DNA of 64,000 nucleotides from Puccinia triticina (GCF_026914185.1 NC_070562.1:5270001-5334000), one strand, 5' to 3'. Counted from the stretch's first letter, positions 1-10,915 are shown. Notes: generated by a model from the sequence alone, not told the origin. Translations and numbers: made by a program.

Positions 1-318
1 CCGTTGTGAGGACAAAGATGTATCCCTTGTAAGTGAAGCCTGGTGAATTTGAAGCTTTTTAGCCCCACGAGCTTTTTTGCAAGGCTTATTCTTTACGAGG
101 GAGATCCTTGTAAGAGAATCACTTGTGAAATTACATTTCAGTCCCTTTGACAAAAAAATTGCAAGGTATCTTTTACAGTGCTTGTTTCACAATGGTGGAA
201 AATATGGGAGGAGGCGTGGAAAATTATGAATGCCTCCCGGCTTGTCGTAATTTCACAATGGATGCAGTTTACAAGGCTTATGCCTTGTAAAAAAAGGGTT
301 GTAAAATTCTACCCCCCC
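1..318. other. AT-rich DNA, nothing recognised
   Basis: No plausible gene is seen. The stretch contains several scattered copies of short strings such as CCTTGTAA and TTGTAAG, suggesting decayed repeat DNA. It ends where similarity to the inverted copy at 35430 begins. Confidence 0.5.
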
Positions 319-722
319 ATTTAAAATTGGTTGCGCGCATCCGAGGCAATCCGCACCCGAGTCAACATCGGGGGACAGCAACCCAAAGGTTTTGCTGTCC
401 GATTCAAAGTCGGCTGCCGGAGCAGCCGAGCCAAAATCAGCATGATGCCTGACCGATCAATTCAATTCTTCGGTCAGGGGTCAGCCGAGTCAACCTCGGC
501 CGCCACCAACCAAGTAGTGGAAGCTTGGTTGACAGTTCAACCGAGCTTTCATATGATCGGTCATCCACAACCGATCATATGAAAACTCGGTCGGGGGCCC
601 ACCGAGGAAAATGAAAATTGGTGGCTCAATAACCGATGATTTTGAATCATCGGTTGTTGGCTAATCCGAGGAAACTTTCGCCGGCAGGTTAACCTATCAA
701 GCTGCTGGCCGAGCAGGTCACC
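319..722 (+). repeat. Outer end of the giant inverted repeat, left arm (block A1)
   Basis: This segment matches the reverse complement of about 35030-35430, beginning at ATTTAAAATTGG and running through the AACCGATGATTTTGAATC stretch into the AGCAGGTT-rich repeats. No protein-like frame is convincing. In the right arm the sequence continues straight from the equivalent of 722 into the equivalent of 7262, so 723-7261 (repeat expansion plus Copia element) is extra in this arm. Confidence 0.8.
541..590. repeat. Perfect hairpin inside block A1
   Basis: The arms TTTCATATGATCGGT (547-561) and ACCGATCATATGAAA (570-584) are perfectly complementary across an 8-base loop. CCGAG/CTCGG extends the stem after one mismatch. 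The hairpin is preserved in the right arm near 35160-35210. Confidence 0.8.
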
Positions 723-1260
723 CGGCTGGCCAAGCGGGTTCAGGTACCTGGTCAGCGAGCAGATCAACCTGCTGGCCAAGCAGGTAAAAGTACCTGCTTG
801 CCGAGCAGAAACAGTTGCAGGTAGCTGCTCCGGCTCAGCCATACCTGCGCGGCGACGAGCAGGTCTACTCGCCGAGCAGGTACTTCTACCTGCTTGGCCA
901 TCAGGATGACCTGCTGGCCGAGCAGGTACAGTTCCATGTACCTGCTCCGGCTCGGCCAGCAGGTCAACCTGCTGGACAAGCAGGTAACAGCTCAGCAAGC
1001 AGGTTAACCTACTCGCCGAGCAGGTTAACCTACTCGCCGAGCAGGTTAACCTACTCGCCGAGCAGGTTAACCTACTCGCCGAGCAGGTACTTTTACCTGC
1101 TTGGCCAGAAGGATGACCTGCTCCGGCGAGCAGGTTGACCTACTCGCAGGTAAAAGCTCGCCGAGCTGGTACATTTACCTGCTTGGCCATCAGGACGACC
1201 TGCTCGCCAGCAGCCCCACCTGCTCGGCGAGCAGCCCAACCTCTGCTCGGCGAGCAGCCC
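690..1260. repeat. AGCAGGTTAACCTGCT-type short repeats, including a 21-bp array
   Basis: Dense, partly palindromic repeats of the type AGCAGGT(C/T)AACCTGCT. Around 1000-1088 they form about four near-identical 21-bp units (GCCGAGCAGGTTAACCTACTC). All frames on both strands stay open for long stretches because the unit lacks stop codons, so the apparent reading frames are not evidence of protein. The Copia element at 1261 is inserted in this repeat, which resumes at 7201. Confidence 0.75.
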
Positions 1261-2105
1261 TGTGAGAATACAGGACCAGACCCCAACCCGCAGCAACCGC
1301 ATAGGAAGCTCGCGCGGCAAGACAAAACCCAAACCCAAACCCCAGCTGCTAAGAAAGGTAAGCTTTAAGCCCCTTTCGCAGTCCCAGACCTAACCCAGAT
1401 CCCAGACCAAAAGCTAACTGTATCGCTCCGTCGATTGCAGCACCCAAACCTTCATCGGCAGCCACCCCGGCCAAAGCCAAGACAAAGCCAGCGCTAAAGT
1501 TCAAAACCCTGTACGTCCCGAGATAAGATCGCAGCACTTCTAGCAAGGCTGACTCAATCTTGTTCTTTAAACAGAACACTCGCAGAACGACTCGGCAACA
1601 AACCAAAAGACACCCTCCTAGACAGGATCACGAACGGTCTAACGACTGGTAAGTGATCCAACGTCCTCAGACCATAGACATACAAAAAGAAAGTACAACA
1701 GCTGACTTGAACAAACTTTGTTTGTCAAGCAGACCAAAACAGCACGACAGAGCTCTGCCGCAGGGACAAAACAAAGATCTTAAACTAGCTTCGTCCCGTA
1801 CTCGTGAGTTGGAGACCAGACAAGAAAAACAGAAGAGACATGCGTTCTCATTGCTAACCAATATGGCTGCATGAACCACAGTTAGTTTCCATAACTAAAC
1901 CTATCAGCGAATCCGCACGGAGTTCGTCAAGCTACCACATCCTTGTCTCCCCAGTCAATCCCAGCAACAACTCAAGTCCGCCTCAAGTTGCTTTCAGGTA
2001 CTACATGCGCAGACCTTCTTGTTTTACATTATAAGTTGTCTCGAGATTTTAGTTGTACTAGTTTCTGATTGGAATAAATCCTTTTCAGTTGCTCCAATTT
2101 TTTCA
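1261..2105 (+). repeat. 5' LTR of Copia element 1
   Basis: 845 bp, TG...CA termini, same length as the LTR at 6356-7200. It contains GT...AG-like segments (for example TTTCAGGTACTAC near 1993 and CTTTTCAG near 2081), so an intron in the leader is possible. Confidence 0.95.
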
Positions 2106-2120
2106 GATTTACAGTCTCGG
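2106..2120 (+). promoter_or_regulatory. Primer binding site of Copia element 1 (anticodon arm of tRNA-Tyr)
   Basis: GATTTACAGTCTCGG directly follows the 5' LTR. Its reverse complement, CCGAGACTGTAAATC, contains the anticodon-loop string CTGTAAA of tRNA-Tyr (anticodon GTA). The site would begin opposite tRNA position 40, the same position used by Copia element 2 with initiator tRNA-Met. Internal priming by half-tRNAs is established for Drosophila copia. The tyrosine identity is an inference from tRNA consensus, not from this genome's tRNA genes. Confidence 0.55.
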
Positions 2121-2155
2121 TTCGCTCAATTTGATCCCCGACCAAGCAACTCGAA

Positions 2156-5100
2156 ATGGCGAACACCAGGAACCAAGGACCAGCCAGCTCCAGCAATAAG
2201 GCACCCCCATCCCAGAAGAATGACACCTACAGTCCCGACAAGGACCACGTCAACGTGCCTAAATTTGACGGCACCAACTTCCCACTCTGGGAACGAAAAA
2301 TCAAAATGCATCTACGCCCAAGACGCCTGGAGTCCTACATCAAGGAACCGTTATCAAAAGAACCAGACGATGACGAGCTACAGGGCACTCTTTGTACCTG
2401 TAGCATACTAAGTGAAGCCATCTCTAATGCCATCTTCACCAGCGTTATCAATGACGCAAACAAGCAAGACCCCTACGCCATCTGGAACAACATTAAAACC
2501 ATCTACGCCTTGGACTCGCTGCTCTCCGTATTCCAGGTTTGGAATAAGTGGCTCGACATCCAGTATAATAAAGATCTGAACACCTACATTGTCGAGATGG
2601 AGGAAAGTCTAGCCGAATTCAGCTCCCTCAGCCTGAAGGTTCCCAACAAGCTCGTTGGATGCAGAATCGTCGGAAAAATCACCAAAAGACGACCCATGTT
2701 GATGCAGGCCTTATTTGCCGACCTTAAAGCCCTGGCAAAGCCCAAGGAAATTATAGCCAAGCTGAGAGACATTGGCCGTCACGAGACGGCAACGAAGCGC
2801 AAGTTCGTGGAAGACTCAGACCCCTCTCCAACAGCCTTGGCCACTGGACCTAGCCGCAGACCGAAAAAGCCTGCTCATTCGATCATCCGCTGCAGCGGCG
2901 GAAAGCACAACCCTAAAGCTACGACGCACACGGAAGAGAATTGCTGGACAATTCACCCATCTACTCAACCACCTGAAAGACCGCTCGCAGACCAAGGTCG
3001 CCCTGAGAAAAAGCAGCGTACCAACTACCACACGACAGCGGAGGATGAAGAGGAAGAAGCACACCACACCATCGCCCGGCCTTCCTTCACATACAACACA
3101 ACCACACCTGCCAAGCCATTATCGACCATCCTTGACTCGGGAGCGAGCAATCATATGCTCAACTCCCTGCGATACTTCACCAATACCACCCCAGTACACA
3201 TCAGTATAGTGACAGGGAGTGGCAAATCCGAGCTTGTGGCTGTGGCGCGCGGCACCGCCAGGATTCACCTGCCTTCAGGCGACCATCTCACTCTCCCAGA
3301 CGCCCTTTACGTCCCCAACTTGACGCGGAACCTAGTCTCTATGATGCAACTATTGAACCATCAAGCCACCATACGCGAGAAGGACGGAGCATTCGAGGTT
3401 AGGATAGATCACAACAGGCCATTCCGGGTTGACATCTCTAACAACCTGCTGGAAATAATCGACGCCAAGCCCTCCTCATCCATGGCAACGAGCTTATCAA
3501 CCATGATTGCGCCAGAACTCTCCACCTTCCAGAAATGGCACAATCGCCTCGGCCACGCCAGCTCAGGGCGCATCGCGCACGCCGTGGACGAGAAGCTATC
3601 TCTGGAGAAGACCCATGCTTGCTCGGCCTGCATGCAGGGGAAGCTCACCCGAGTGCCATGCAACGGATCCTTCAAACCGGCAGATGCTCCGCTGGCCGTT
3701 GTGCACGCTGACTTAGTCGGACCAATCTCGCCTCCGACGAACGGCGGAGCTAGATATTTCCTTACGCTGGTTGATCAGTTCACGGGACTCATCCACACTG
3801 CCATCCTCAAGGAGAAAAGCCAGGCAGCTCGAGCTATACTGGACTTCCAAACCTTTTACGAGAAGCAAACCGGCCATCACCTGAAGAAACTAATCTCTGA
3901 CAGAGGCGGAGAATTCGTCAACGGCACCCTTGGAGAACACCTCAAATCCGAAGGGATAAAACACAACGTAGCCCCGGCCTACACGCCACAAAACAACGGC
4001 CTGGCTGAGAGGGCCAACCGCACCGTCATCGATATGACCCGTTGCCTGATGATGCAGGCTAACCTAGCACCCGAGTGGTGGGCCGAAGCGGTCCAAATGG
4101 CAACTTCGACAACCAACTGCCTACCCTCCCTCGGAAAAAGCAAAACTTGCCCGCTGGAACTAATGTTCAAGATCAAGCCAAACATTCATTTCTTCCAACC
4201 GTTCGGATGCCGAGTTTGGATCGTCAAGCCCAAACAGAAGCGAGACACTAAATTCTTGGCAATCTCATGGGAAGGCATCCTTCTCGGCTACAAGAATGAT
4301 TACTCCTCGTACAAAGTCTTGCGGCTCGAAGACAAGGCTATCATGACATCAAAGCACGTGCAGTTCGACAAGAACTCATTCCCGGATTGCCCATCCCTCA
4401 ACAAAAGCTACACACCGATTGGATCAAACAAACTACCTTCTTTCAAGTTCAACAACCCGCTGCCCTTCGCAGAGGAAGAAGCTGTACCTGGCGAGTTGCA
4501 ACAGGAATTTGTCGCTGAACTGGAACAGGAGGAGCAAGATTTCAACCGGATCACCCAACATCTCCGCAAAAACAGCCCAGCCAACTCGACAGCTCCCCCC
4601 GATGCCCCTGCCCTACCAGACTCAACAGACTCACCCCAGCCAGCAGGGCGGCGATACACATGGACAACAGCCCCCCCACCCAAGGAGATCTCAAGCGGAA
4701 TAGACCCCAGCAACATAGTCTCCGGCAAGCGCTCTCGACAGGTGTACCTCATTGAGATTGAAGTTGATCCTAAGAACCATAGACAAGCAATGAGCAGCAA
4801 GGACCGGGACCACTGGACTCAAGCTGAACAGAAGGAGATTGCCAACATGCTCAAGCATGAAGTCTGGACGGTTCGAGCAAGAATGCACTCCGACAAGCCT
4901 ATCCCGTCCACCTGGGCTTACAGGAGAAAGCTCGGCCCAGCCAACGAGGTAATAGAGTTCAAGGCCTGGATCTGTGCGCAAGGCTTCCGGCAAGTGCACG
5001 GCAGGAAATTTAACATTATCTACGCCCCAACGGGAAAGGCCGCCTCGCTCCGACTGCTCATTTCCTTTGCTGTAAACAACGGCCTGAAGATCCATCAGCT

Positions 5101-5479
5101 GGACGTCAGAAGCGCGTTTTTAACGTGCCCCCTGGAGGAAACGGTAACGCTACTCCCGCCACAGGGGTACGAATGCCCGCCCAACTCTGTCCTTCACCTC
5201 AAGAAGGCTATCTACGGGCTGTGTCAAGCCCCACTTGTATGGTACAAGAGATTGACAGCTTATCTGACTACCCTCGGCTTCCGAATCTCTGTATCCGATC
5301 CCTGCGTTTTCTGGAGAAAGGAGGAGAGCAGTAGGCCAGTCACATGGCTGTTTGCTCACGTGGACGACATAGTCATCGTCAGTCGAGCCCCTGAGGTCTT
5401 CAAGGCCGAAATGGAAAAGGAATTCGATATAAAGTACCCTGGGGAGGCGGAATTTTTGCTAGGAATGAACATCGATTGA
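2156..5479 (+). CDS. Copia gag-pol polyprotein, stopped within reverse transcriptase
   Basis: A 1107-residue frame starting shortly after the primer site. Residues 1-230 are a Copia gag region (IPKFDG-like start seen as VPKFDGTNFPLWE). A modified zinc knuckle starts at Cys246 (CSGGKHNP...H...CW). The protease motif LDSGAS lies near residue 327. The integrase zinc-binding segment WHNRLGH...CSACMQGK starts near 461. The integrase core acidic residues are near 519 (HADLVGP), 582 (SDRGGEF) and 616 (LAERAN). Reverse transcriptase has the variant active site HVDD near 1069. The frame ends at TGA 5477-5479, but homologous protein sequence continues in the same frame beyond it. The product would be a truncated polyprotein lacking RNase H. 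Confidence 0.93.
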   Translation: MANTRNQGPASSSNKAPPSQKNDTYSPDKDHVNVPKFDGTNFPLWERKIKMHLRPRRLESYIKEPLSKEPDDDELQGTLCTCSILSEAISNAIFTSVINDANKQDPYAIWNNIKTIYALDSLLSVFQVWNKWLDIQYNKDLNTYIVEMEESLAEFSSLSLKVPNKLVGCRIVGKITKRRPMLMQALFADLKALAKPKEIIAKLRDIGRHETATKRKFVEDSDPSPTALATGPSRRPKKPAHSIIRCSGGKHNPKATTHTEENCWTIHPSTQPPERPLADQGRPEKKQRTNYHTTAEDEEEEAHHTIARPSFTYNTTTPAKPLSTILDSGASNHMLNSLRYFTNTTPVHISIVTGSGKSELVAVARGTARIHLPSGDHLTLPDALYVPNLTRNLVSMMQLLNHQATIREKDGAFEVRIDHNRPFRVDISNNLLEIIDAKPSSSMATSLSTMIAPELSTFQKWHNRLGHASSGRIAHAVDEKLSLEKTHACSACMQGKLTRVPCNGSFKPADAPLAVVHADLVGPISPPTNGGARYFLTLVDQFTGLIHTAILKEKSQAARAILDFQTFYEKQTGHHLKKLISDRGGEFVNGTLGEHLKSEGIKHNVAPAYTPQNNGLAERANRTVIDMTRCLMMQANLAPEWWAEAVQMATSTTNCLPSLGKSKTCPLELMFKIKPNIHFFQPFGCRVWIVKPKQKRDTKFLAISWEGILLGYKNDYSSYKVLRLEDKAIMTSKHVQFDKNSFPDCPSLNKSYTPIGSNKLPSFKFNNPLPFAEEEAVPGELQQEFVAELEQEEQDFNRITQHLRKNSPANSTAPPDAPALPDSTDSPQPAGRRYTWTTAPPPKEISSGIDPSNIVSGKRSRQVYLIEIEVDPKNHRQAMSSKDRDHWTQAEQKEIANMLKHEVWTVRARMHSDKPIPSTWAYRRKLGPANEVIEFKAWICAQGFRQVHGRKFNIIYAPTGKAASLRLLISFAVNNGLKIHQLDVRSAFLTCPLEETVTLLPPQGYECPPNSVLHLKKAIYGLCQAPLVWYKRLTAYLTTLGFRISVSDPCVFWRKEESSRPVTWLFAHVDDIVIVSRAPEVFKAEMEKEFDIKYPGEAEFLLGMNID

Positions 5480-6355
5480 TTCAAAGGTGGACTTCAAATA
5501 AACCAAACTCAATACATTGAACGGAAGCTAGCCGAATTCAACCTCGAGCGCGAGCACCCAGCCTCCTGTCCCCTCAACCCCAGGGACCGGCTCTCAAAAG
5601 CCACTGCGCAAGAAATTGAATCCTTCAACAAGCTTAATGTTAACTACCGCGGACTGATCGGCTCCCTCAACTACTTAAGCATCCTCACAAGGCCCGACAT
5701 CTCATTCGCGGTAAGCCAGATTTCTCAATACCTGGAGAGCCCGGGCATTCGGCAATACCAAGCAGCAGTTCAAGTCTTCAGATACCTATCCGGTACCCGT
5801 CATGTTGGGCTCACCTTCAAGCGCTCCGACAATACTCAGCTGAAGGCATTCTCCGACGCCGACTGGGGCAACTGCCCTGACACCAGGCGCTCAACCACCG
5901 GGTTCGTAGTCACCGTCGGCAATCACCTTCTCAACTGGAAATCCAGCAAGCAACCGACGGTCTCCCTATCAACTGCGGAGGCGGAATATAAATCTCTGTC
6001 CGACTTGGGCAGGGACCTGGCCTGTTTCGCTAGCCTGATCCAAGAGGTCGAGCTGCAGAAGAACGTACAAGACATCGAGGTCGCCGTAGATAACAAAGGG
6101 GCAATTGACCTAGCAAACAGCGAGACATCGCAGAACAGTTTTAGGACGAAGCACATGAATATCAGGCTTCATTTCGTCCGAGAGCTCATTCTCTTTCGAC
6201 TCATCAAGCTCCACTATGTCAAGACCTCACTTAACGCGGCCGACTTCCTCACAAAATCTCTGGGGAGATCAGTCATCCGTTGTTCCCTTGCGCAATTGGG
6301 CGTGACACAAATCTCTGATGTTGCTTCGAATCTCACGACTCGTCGCATGCGAGGC
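5480..6355 (+). pseudogene. Copia element 1: reverse transcriptase tail and RNase H after the in-frame stop
   Basis: Same frame as the upstream polyprotein, separated by the single TGA. The reverse transcriptase connection region (NYRGLIGSLNYL, TRPDISFAVSQISQYL) and Copia RNase H (FSDADWGNCPDTRRSTTGF, STAEAEYKSLSD, VDNKGAIDLA, KHMNIRLHFVRE) are intact in order. No stop occurs before the 3' LTR; the frame runs into it and ends at 6463. The usual purine-rich tract before the 3' LTR is weak here (GCATGCGAGGC). Confidence 0.85.
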
Positions 6356-7200
6356 TGTGAGAATACAGGACCAGACCCCAACCCGCAGCAACCGCATAGG
6401 AAGCTCGCGCGGCAAGACAAAACCCAAACCCAAACCCCAGCTGCTAAGAAAGGTAAGCTTTAAGCCCCTTTCGCAGTCCCAGACCTAACCCAGATCCCAG
6501 ACCAAAAGCTAACTGTATCGCTCCGTCGATTGCAGCACCCAAACCTTCATCGGCAGCCACCCCGGCCAAAGCCAAGACAAAGCCAGCGCTAAAGTTCAAA
6601 ACCCTGTACGTCCCGAGATAAGATCGCAGCACTTCTAGCAAGGCTGACTCAATCTTGTTCTTTAAACAGAACACTCGCAGAACGACTCGGCAACAAACCA
6701 AAAGACACCCTCCTAGACAGGATCACAAACGGTCTAAAGACTGGTAAGTGATCCAACGTCCTCAGACCATAGACATACAAAAAGCAAGTACAACAGCTGA
6801 CTTGAACAAACTTTGTTTGTCAAGCAGACCAAAACAGCACGACAGAGCTCTGCCGCAGGGACAAAACAAAGATCCTAAACTAGCTTCGTCCCGTACTCGT
6901 GAGTGGGAGACCAGACAAGAAAAACAGAAGAGACGTGCGTTCTCATTGCTAACCAATATGGCTGCATGAACCACAGTTAGTTTCCATAACTAAACCTATC
7001 AGCGAATCCGCACGGAGTTCGTCAAGCTACCACATCCTTGTCTCCCCAGTCAATCCCAGCAACAACTCGAGTCCGCCTCAAGTTGCTTTCAGGTACTACA
7101 TGCGCAGACTTTCTTGTTTTACATTGTAAGTTGTCTCGAGATTTTAGTTGTACTAGTTTCTGATTGGAATAAATCCTTTTCAGTAGCTCCAATTTTTTCA
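6356..7200 (+). repeat. 3' LTR of Copia element 1
   Basis: 845 bp, collinear with 1261-2105 without indels by eye, followed at once by the AGCCC target duplication. Confidence 0.95.
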
Positions 7201-7205
7201 AGCCC

Positions 7206-7640
7206 AACCTGCTCCGCGAGCAGCATGTCCCTGACCTGCTCCGCGAGCTGGTCAAGCTGTTGGCCGAACAGGTCAACCGGCTGGCCGAGCAGGTACTTGT
7301 GCCCGCTTCGAAGCCGCTACAGGTACCTGCTCGTCGAAAGCACCTGCTTGGCGAGCAGGTCAAATCGCTGGACAAGCAGGTTGGCGAAGCGGGTACAAGT
7401 ATGTACCTGCTCCCTGCTGGCCAAGCGGGTAAACTACAGGTACCTGCTCGGCCAGCAGGACCTGTACTCGCGAGCCCAGCAGGCCAACCTGCTGGCCGAG
7501 CAGGTATTTGTATGTACCCGCTTTGGCAGGAGGTCAACCTGCTGGCCGAGCAAGTTAACGTGCAAGCCAAGCAGGTAAAATTACTGCTTGGCGAGGTGGT
7601 CAAACTGCTGGCTGAGCACATCAACCGCTGCTTGGAAAGC
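7206..7640. repeat. AGCAGGT-rich repeats of left arm block A2
   Basis: From about 7262 this matches the reverse complement of 35025-34700 almost base for base (for example GTGCCCGCTTCGAAGCC near 7309). It reads as a degenerate array of GGCCAGCAGGTNNACCTGCT-like units. The apparent frames on both strands are by-products of the repeat. Confidence 0.75.
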
Positions 7641-7649
7641 AGGCCAAAC

Positions 7650-8002
7650 TGCTGTCCCAGCAGGCCAATCTGTTGTCCCAGCAGGCCAATCTGCTGTCCC
7701 AGCAGGCCAATCTGCTGTCCCAGCAGGCCAATCTGCTGTCCCAGCAGGCCAATCTGCTGTCCCAGCAGGCCAATCTGCTGTCCCAGCAGGCCAATCTACT
7801 GTCCCAGCAGGCCAATCTGCTGTCCCAGCAGGCCAATCTGCTGTCCCAGCAGGCCAATCTGCTGTCCCAGCAGGCCAATCTGCTGTCCCAGCAGGCCAAT
7901 CTGCTGTCCCAGCAGGCCAATCTGCTGTCCCAGCAGGCCAATCTGCTGTCCCAGCAGGCCAATCTGCTGTCCCAGAAGGCCAATCTGCTGTCCCAGCAGG
8001 CA
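7650..8002. repeat. 21-bp minisatellite, about 16 full units
   Basis: Tandem units CCCAGCAGGCCAATCTGCTGT, nearly identical, with a few point variants (one GTT, one CTACT, one AGAAGG near the end). Because 21 is a multiple of three and no unit has a stop, three forward and three reverse frames encode simple heptad-like repeats such as VPAGQSA, LLSQQAN or ACWDSRL. The right palindrome arm has only about six units (34540-34675), so copy number changed after the arms diverged. Confidence 0.9.
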
Positions 8003-9019
8003 CCAATTCCACTCACTGAGCTGGAGCAGCATTGTATGCGCAGCACAGCGGTGAGCGCAGCCGTTTTTTTTTTTGTAAATGCAGCACTGCGGTTAGCCCT
8101 GGGCTTCCCTGCAGTGCAGCGGGCGCAAAGAAAGTGTGGAAGCACAGCATGTGGTGGCTTGGCAAGTTGGGACCACTGCTCTTATTTTGAAGCATTAGCA
8201 CAATATTTGTGCTTTTCTTGTGCTTTATAGGGGGGATGAGAAGCGCAGGTATGATGCACGCAGCAGGAATCCGCTTGAGCTGCCGCTTTTTGGGCTGGCT
8301 GTAAAGCAGCCCTCCGCTGCGCTTTGCTTAAACTGTGGTTTTTGAAGCAAAGCAAAGAGCATGCAACATTTCTTTAGGCACAAGGGCCAGTCTCTTACCT
8401 ATTCCAATGAGCAAATGCCCTTTGAACATGGCACATCTTAGGGATGCTCATGTTGCATTTTGTATCCAACCTCAATTCTTTCTATTCCCCTTCACTCCAC
8501 TATTCCTACTTGAATTCACATTCCCCTCCTCCTTCTCCCCCAAATTAAACCATTACATGACATCAACCCCATCCCTTGAGAGTCTAGTATGACTAATATA
8601 CATGACTCAGATAGACAATTGATGACAAGTGCAAGATTGCCAATCAGAGTAATGAGATACATATATTTATGCAGCTAAAGTAGGCTACAAGTTAGATACC
8701 AGTTTTGGATAAGAATGGTCAGTAGATGAAAGTGGATAGAAGGCCAAGAGCAGCAGAATAGGGGTGGAAGCCCAAGAGGGGAAAGAAGAGAGGCCATTGG
8801 ATCAATGGTTATGGTGGGCCGCTACGCTACACTAAACTCCAGGGTATCTTAGCATTAATATAGCAGAGTTAAAAGTGGCCCTGTTTTCCTGTAGTTTTAA
8901 ACCAAGCTACTGCCACTGTGCTGTGTCATGCTAAGCTAAAGCGTCTTGAGCGGTAAGATAGGTAAAATTTTGGCCCGGAATTTGCAGGGTGTTGCCACTG
9001 CCAGGCATTTGCAGGGCAT
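8003..9019 (+). repeat. Left arm block A2, unique-looking part
   Basis: Matches the reverse complement of 31773-32793 with only scattered differences. It ends in TGCCAGGCATTTGCAGGG-like minisatellite sequence. An 85-codon frame at 8335-8592 is conserved in both arms only because the DNA is; no domain is recognised. The sequence from GGTGGGCCGCTACGC near 8812 resembles the end of the GCGC-rich MITEs, so this block may itself be composite. Confidence 0.8.
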
Positions 9020-9215
9020 TGCGAGGCAATTGCAGGGCGTTGCCAGGCATTTTCTGGGTGTCGCCAGGCATTTCCTGGGAGTTTGCAGGAATTGCCAGCA
9101 AGGGTGGAAGCGCTGCGCTCCAAAAAGCGCAGCACAGCAGCTTTGGTGGCCGCTGCGCTGCGCTGAAAGTAGTGGCCACACCCGCTGCACCACCGCTTTT
9201 TGGGTCTGGGAAGAA
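8985..9215. repeat. Degenerate TGCCAGGCATT minisatellite and GC-rich repeat
   Basis: Several imperfect TTGCCAGGCATTT units lead into GCAAGGGTGGAAGCGCTGCGCTCC, related to the GCGC-rich repeats elsewhere. From 9020 to 9795 no counterpart remains in the right arm, where the Gypsy LTR junction lies. Confidence 0.6.
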
Positions 9216-9219
9216 GCGG

Positions 9220-10605
9220 TTTAAGACTCTAAAGTGGTTGTAAAACCCTTTTGCTGAATGGAGAAGGGGATGATAGAGGTGCAAACTCTGCCCTTCTATA
9301 CTATCAGATACGAGACCCACCAAGCTAAGCTTGGCAAGTTTTAACCAAGTGATAGGTCTGGTCTAGTTCCAGATGAGGTTGTTCAATGACAGGTATGTGA
9401 AAGATGAGAGAGTTTATAAGGAGCAGAAAGGATGAAAGTTGACTTGATGTTTCTGGTGGGAATTGAACACAGGCCCTTGAGAGGGTGATATCAAAGGTTG
9501 AGAAGAGTGCCTGGGCTGAGAAGGGTATATGTCTCAGTTGGGAGTTGAACCAGGAACCGGGTAACTTGTGACAGGAACGTGATATGTCAAGCAGGAGATA
9601 TGAGAGTTATAAGAGTGAGCTCAGTGGTTATTTGCAAATGTAAGGGCTGTTATGAGGTGTTATAAGGGTTTTAATAAGGTAATGGTAAGGCTATGGGTGG
9701 TATGTAAATAATTGGGGAATACTGAGCTGAGGGAAAAACAACTGGGGGAGAGAGCTCCTTATATAGACAAATTTGAGGGATTTTAGCTACAAGGGGGACC
9801 CTGGATGAGGGATTTTAGCTGGTGGGCTGTGTACAAGTGGTGTCAGAAGATACTAAATACAGGCAAAAGTGGGGTGAGAAATGAAAGATGATGTGATACT
9901 AATGCAAGGAGCGCATAAACAAGGCGGGGAAATGTCAAATACAGGGGTACCTCATGCAAGGGGTGCATGAGTGGTGTCAGAATAATGCAAGGAGTGCAGA
10001 AATGGGGTCAGAAGACTGCATGCAGCTGCAAGGGGTGCATAAATGAAGCGGGGACATGTCAAATACAGAAGAAATGGGGTTGGTCCCCTGCATATGCAGT
10101 GGAGATAAGATGGATAGAAAAGAGTATGTGTTTGGCTGGGTCTGATTATGTGTATACCTGGGAAAAGTGACTTGAGGGGTGTGACAGGTTGATGACTGGG
10201 GCTTGCAATGTCCATGAGGGTCCAAGAGGGTGTAACTTTCAATGCAGCGGGGTTCCAGTGACGCTTTCAGTTGTGACTAGGGGTAAAATTGGCCGTAGAA
10301 TCCATTTCTGAGGTATTTTTGGCTTTATCTTGAGGCGTATTTGTTGAGATTGTGAAGCCTGTTTGTAGTCTTTGTATGCTTGTATGTAGATATGCTTCTA
10401 CCAAGCAGCCCATCACTACTGTCTACCGGCTTCTCACCTGGCCTTCTTCTACTCACTGAATCTAATCTATATCTTCACTGTCAAGCCCCTGGCCCTTGAT
10501 CACTGGTAGCCCCTCAGTTTCAGTCCCTGGTGTCCCTCAACAGTATTGTGAGTAAATATGTAGTATAGAAAAAACTTTTGATTTTACACTTTTCCGTCTA
10601 CCACA
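9220..10605 (-). mobile_element. Large solo LTR, family U (4-bp target duplication)
   Basis: Read on the minus strand it starts TGTGGTAGACGG (10605) and ends GAGTCTTAAA (9220). It is flanked by a 4-bp direct repeat GCGG (9216-9219 and 10606-10609). Other copies are at 18930-19866, 26674-27697 (broken) and 62189-62790 (truncated). A TATA-like TATATAAGG followed by AGCTCTCTC lies near 9735-9760 on the minus strand, as expected for an LTR promoter. This copy is longer than the 937-bp one. Two tRNA-like B-box strings (for example GGTTCAACTCC, minus strand, near 9545) lie in the extra part. Confidence 0.65.
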
Positions 10606-10915
10606 GCGGGGACCCGTTACTTTTAGCAGTAAAACAGCGGAAACATTGTTGCGCTACCGCTTTTTCAGCTGGCCGCGTAACAGTCCCCCGCTGCCGGCAA
10701 AAAAAGTGCAGCACTGTGCAAAGCACAGCTTTTTTGGAGAGCACTGTGTGACACTGAAAGGAGCGGCCCCGCCCGCTGCGCTACCGCTTTTTGGGTTGGG
10801 GAAATATGGGGGCCCACTATTCCCAGCAGTAGCACAGCGGGACTAGCACTGCGCTACCACTTTTTGGCCTGACTGCGCAGCAGTCCCCCGCTGCACTGCA
10901 CTAAATGACTGTTTT
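10606..10915. repeat. GC-rich repeat in palindrome block B
   Basis: Several copies of GCGCTACCGCTTTTTGG(G/C) separated by AGCAGTCCCCCGCTG-like strings. It matches the reverse complement of 26361-26673 in the right arm. No coding evidence. Confidence 0.7.

Larger units (their letters stand above)
1261..7200 (+). mobile_element. Ty1/Copia LTR retrotransposon, element 1 (nearly complete)
   Basis: A 5.94-kb element with two 845-bp LTRs that start TGTGAG and end TTTTCA, flanked by a 5-bp target duplication AGCCC (1256-1260 and 7201-7205). Internally it has a tRNA-like primer site, one long gag-pol frame and RNase H before the 3' LTR. Domain order protease, integrase, reverse transcriptase, RNase H is that of Copia. 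About ten substitutions between the LTRs (roughly 1 percent, counted by eye) point to a fairly recent insertion. A single in-frame stop in reverse transcriptase suggests this copy is no longer autonomous. It interrupts the left palindrome arm; the right arm lacks it. Confidence 0.95.

Noticed and set aside
7588..8230. Frames encoding VPAGQSA, LLSQQAN and ACWDSRL repeats
   Set aside because: A 21-bp stop-free unit gives such frames on both strands; copy number is unstable between the palindrome arms.
8335..8592. 85-codon frame conserved in both palindrome arms as a gene
   Set aside because: Conservation equals that of the surrounding DNA; no coding pattern separates it.
9455..9580. tRNA-like B-box strings as tRNA genes or SINEs
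   Set aside because: Only T-arm-like segments are present; no A box, cloverleaf or SINE tail could be built.
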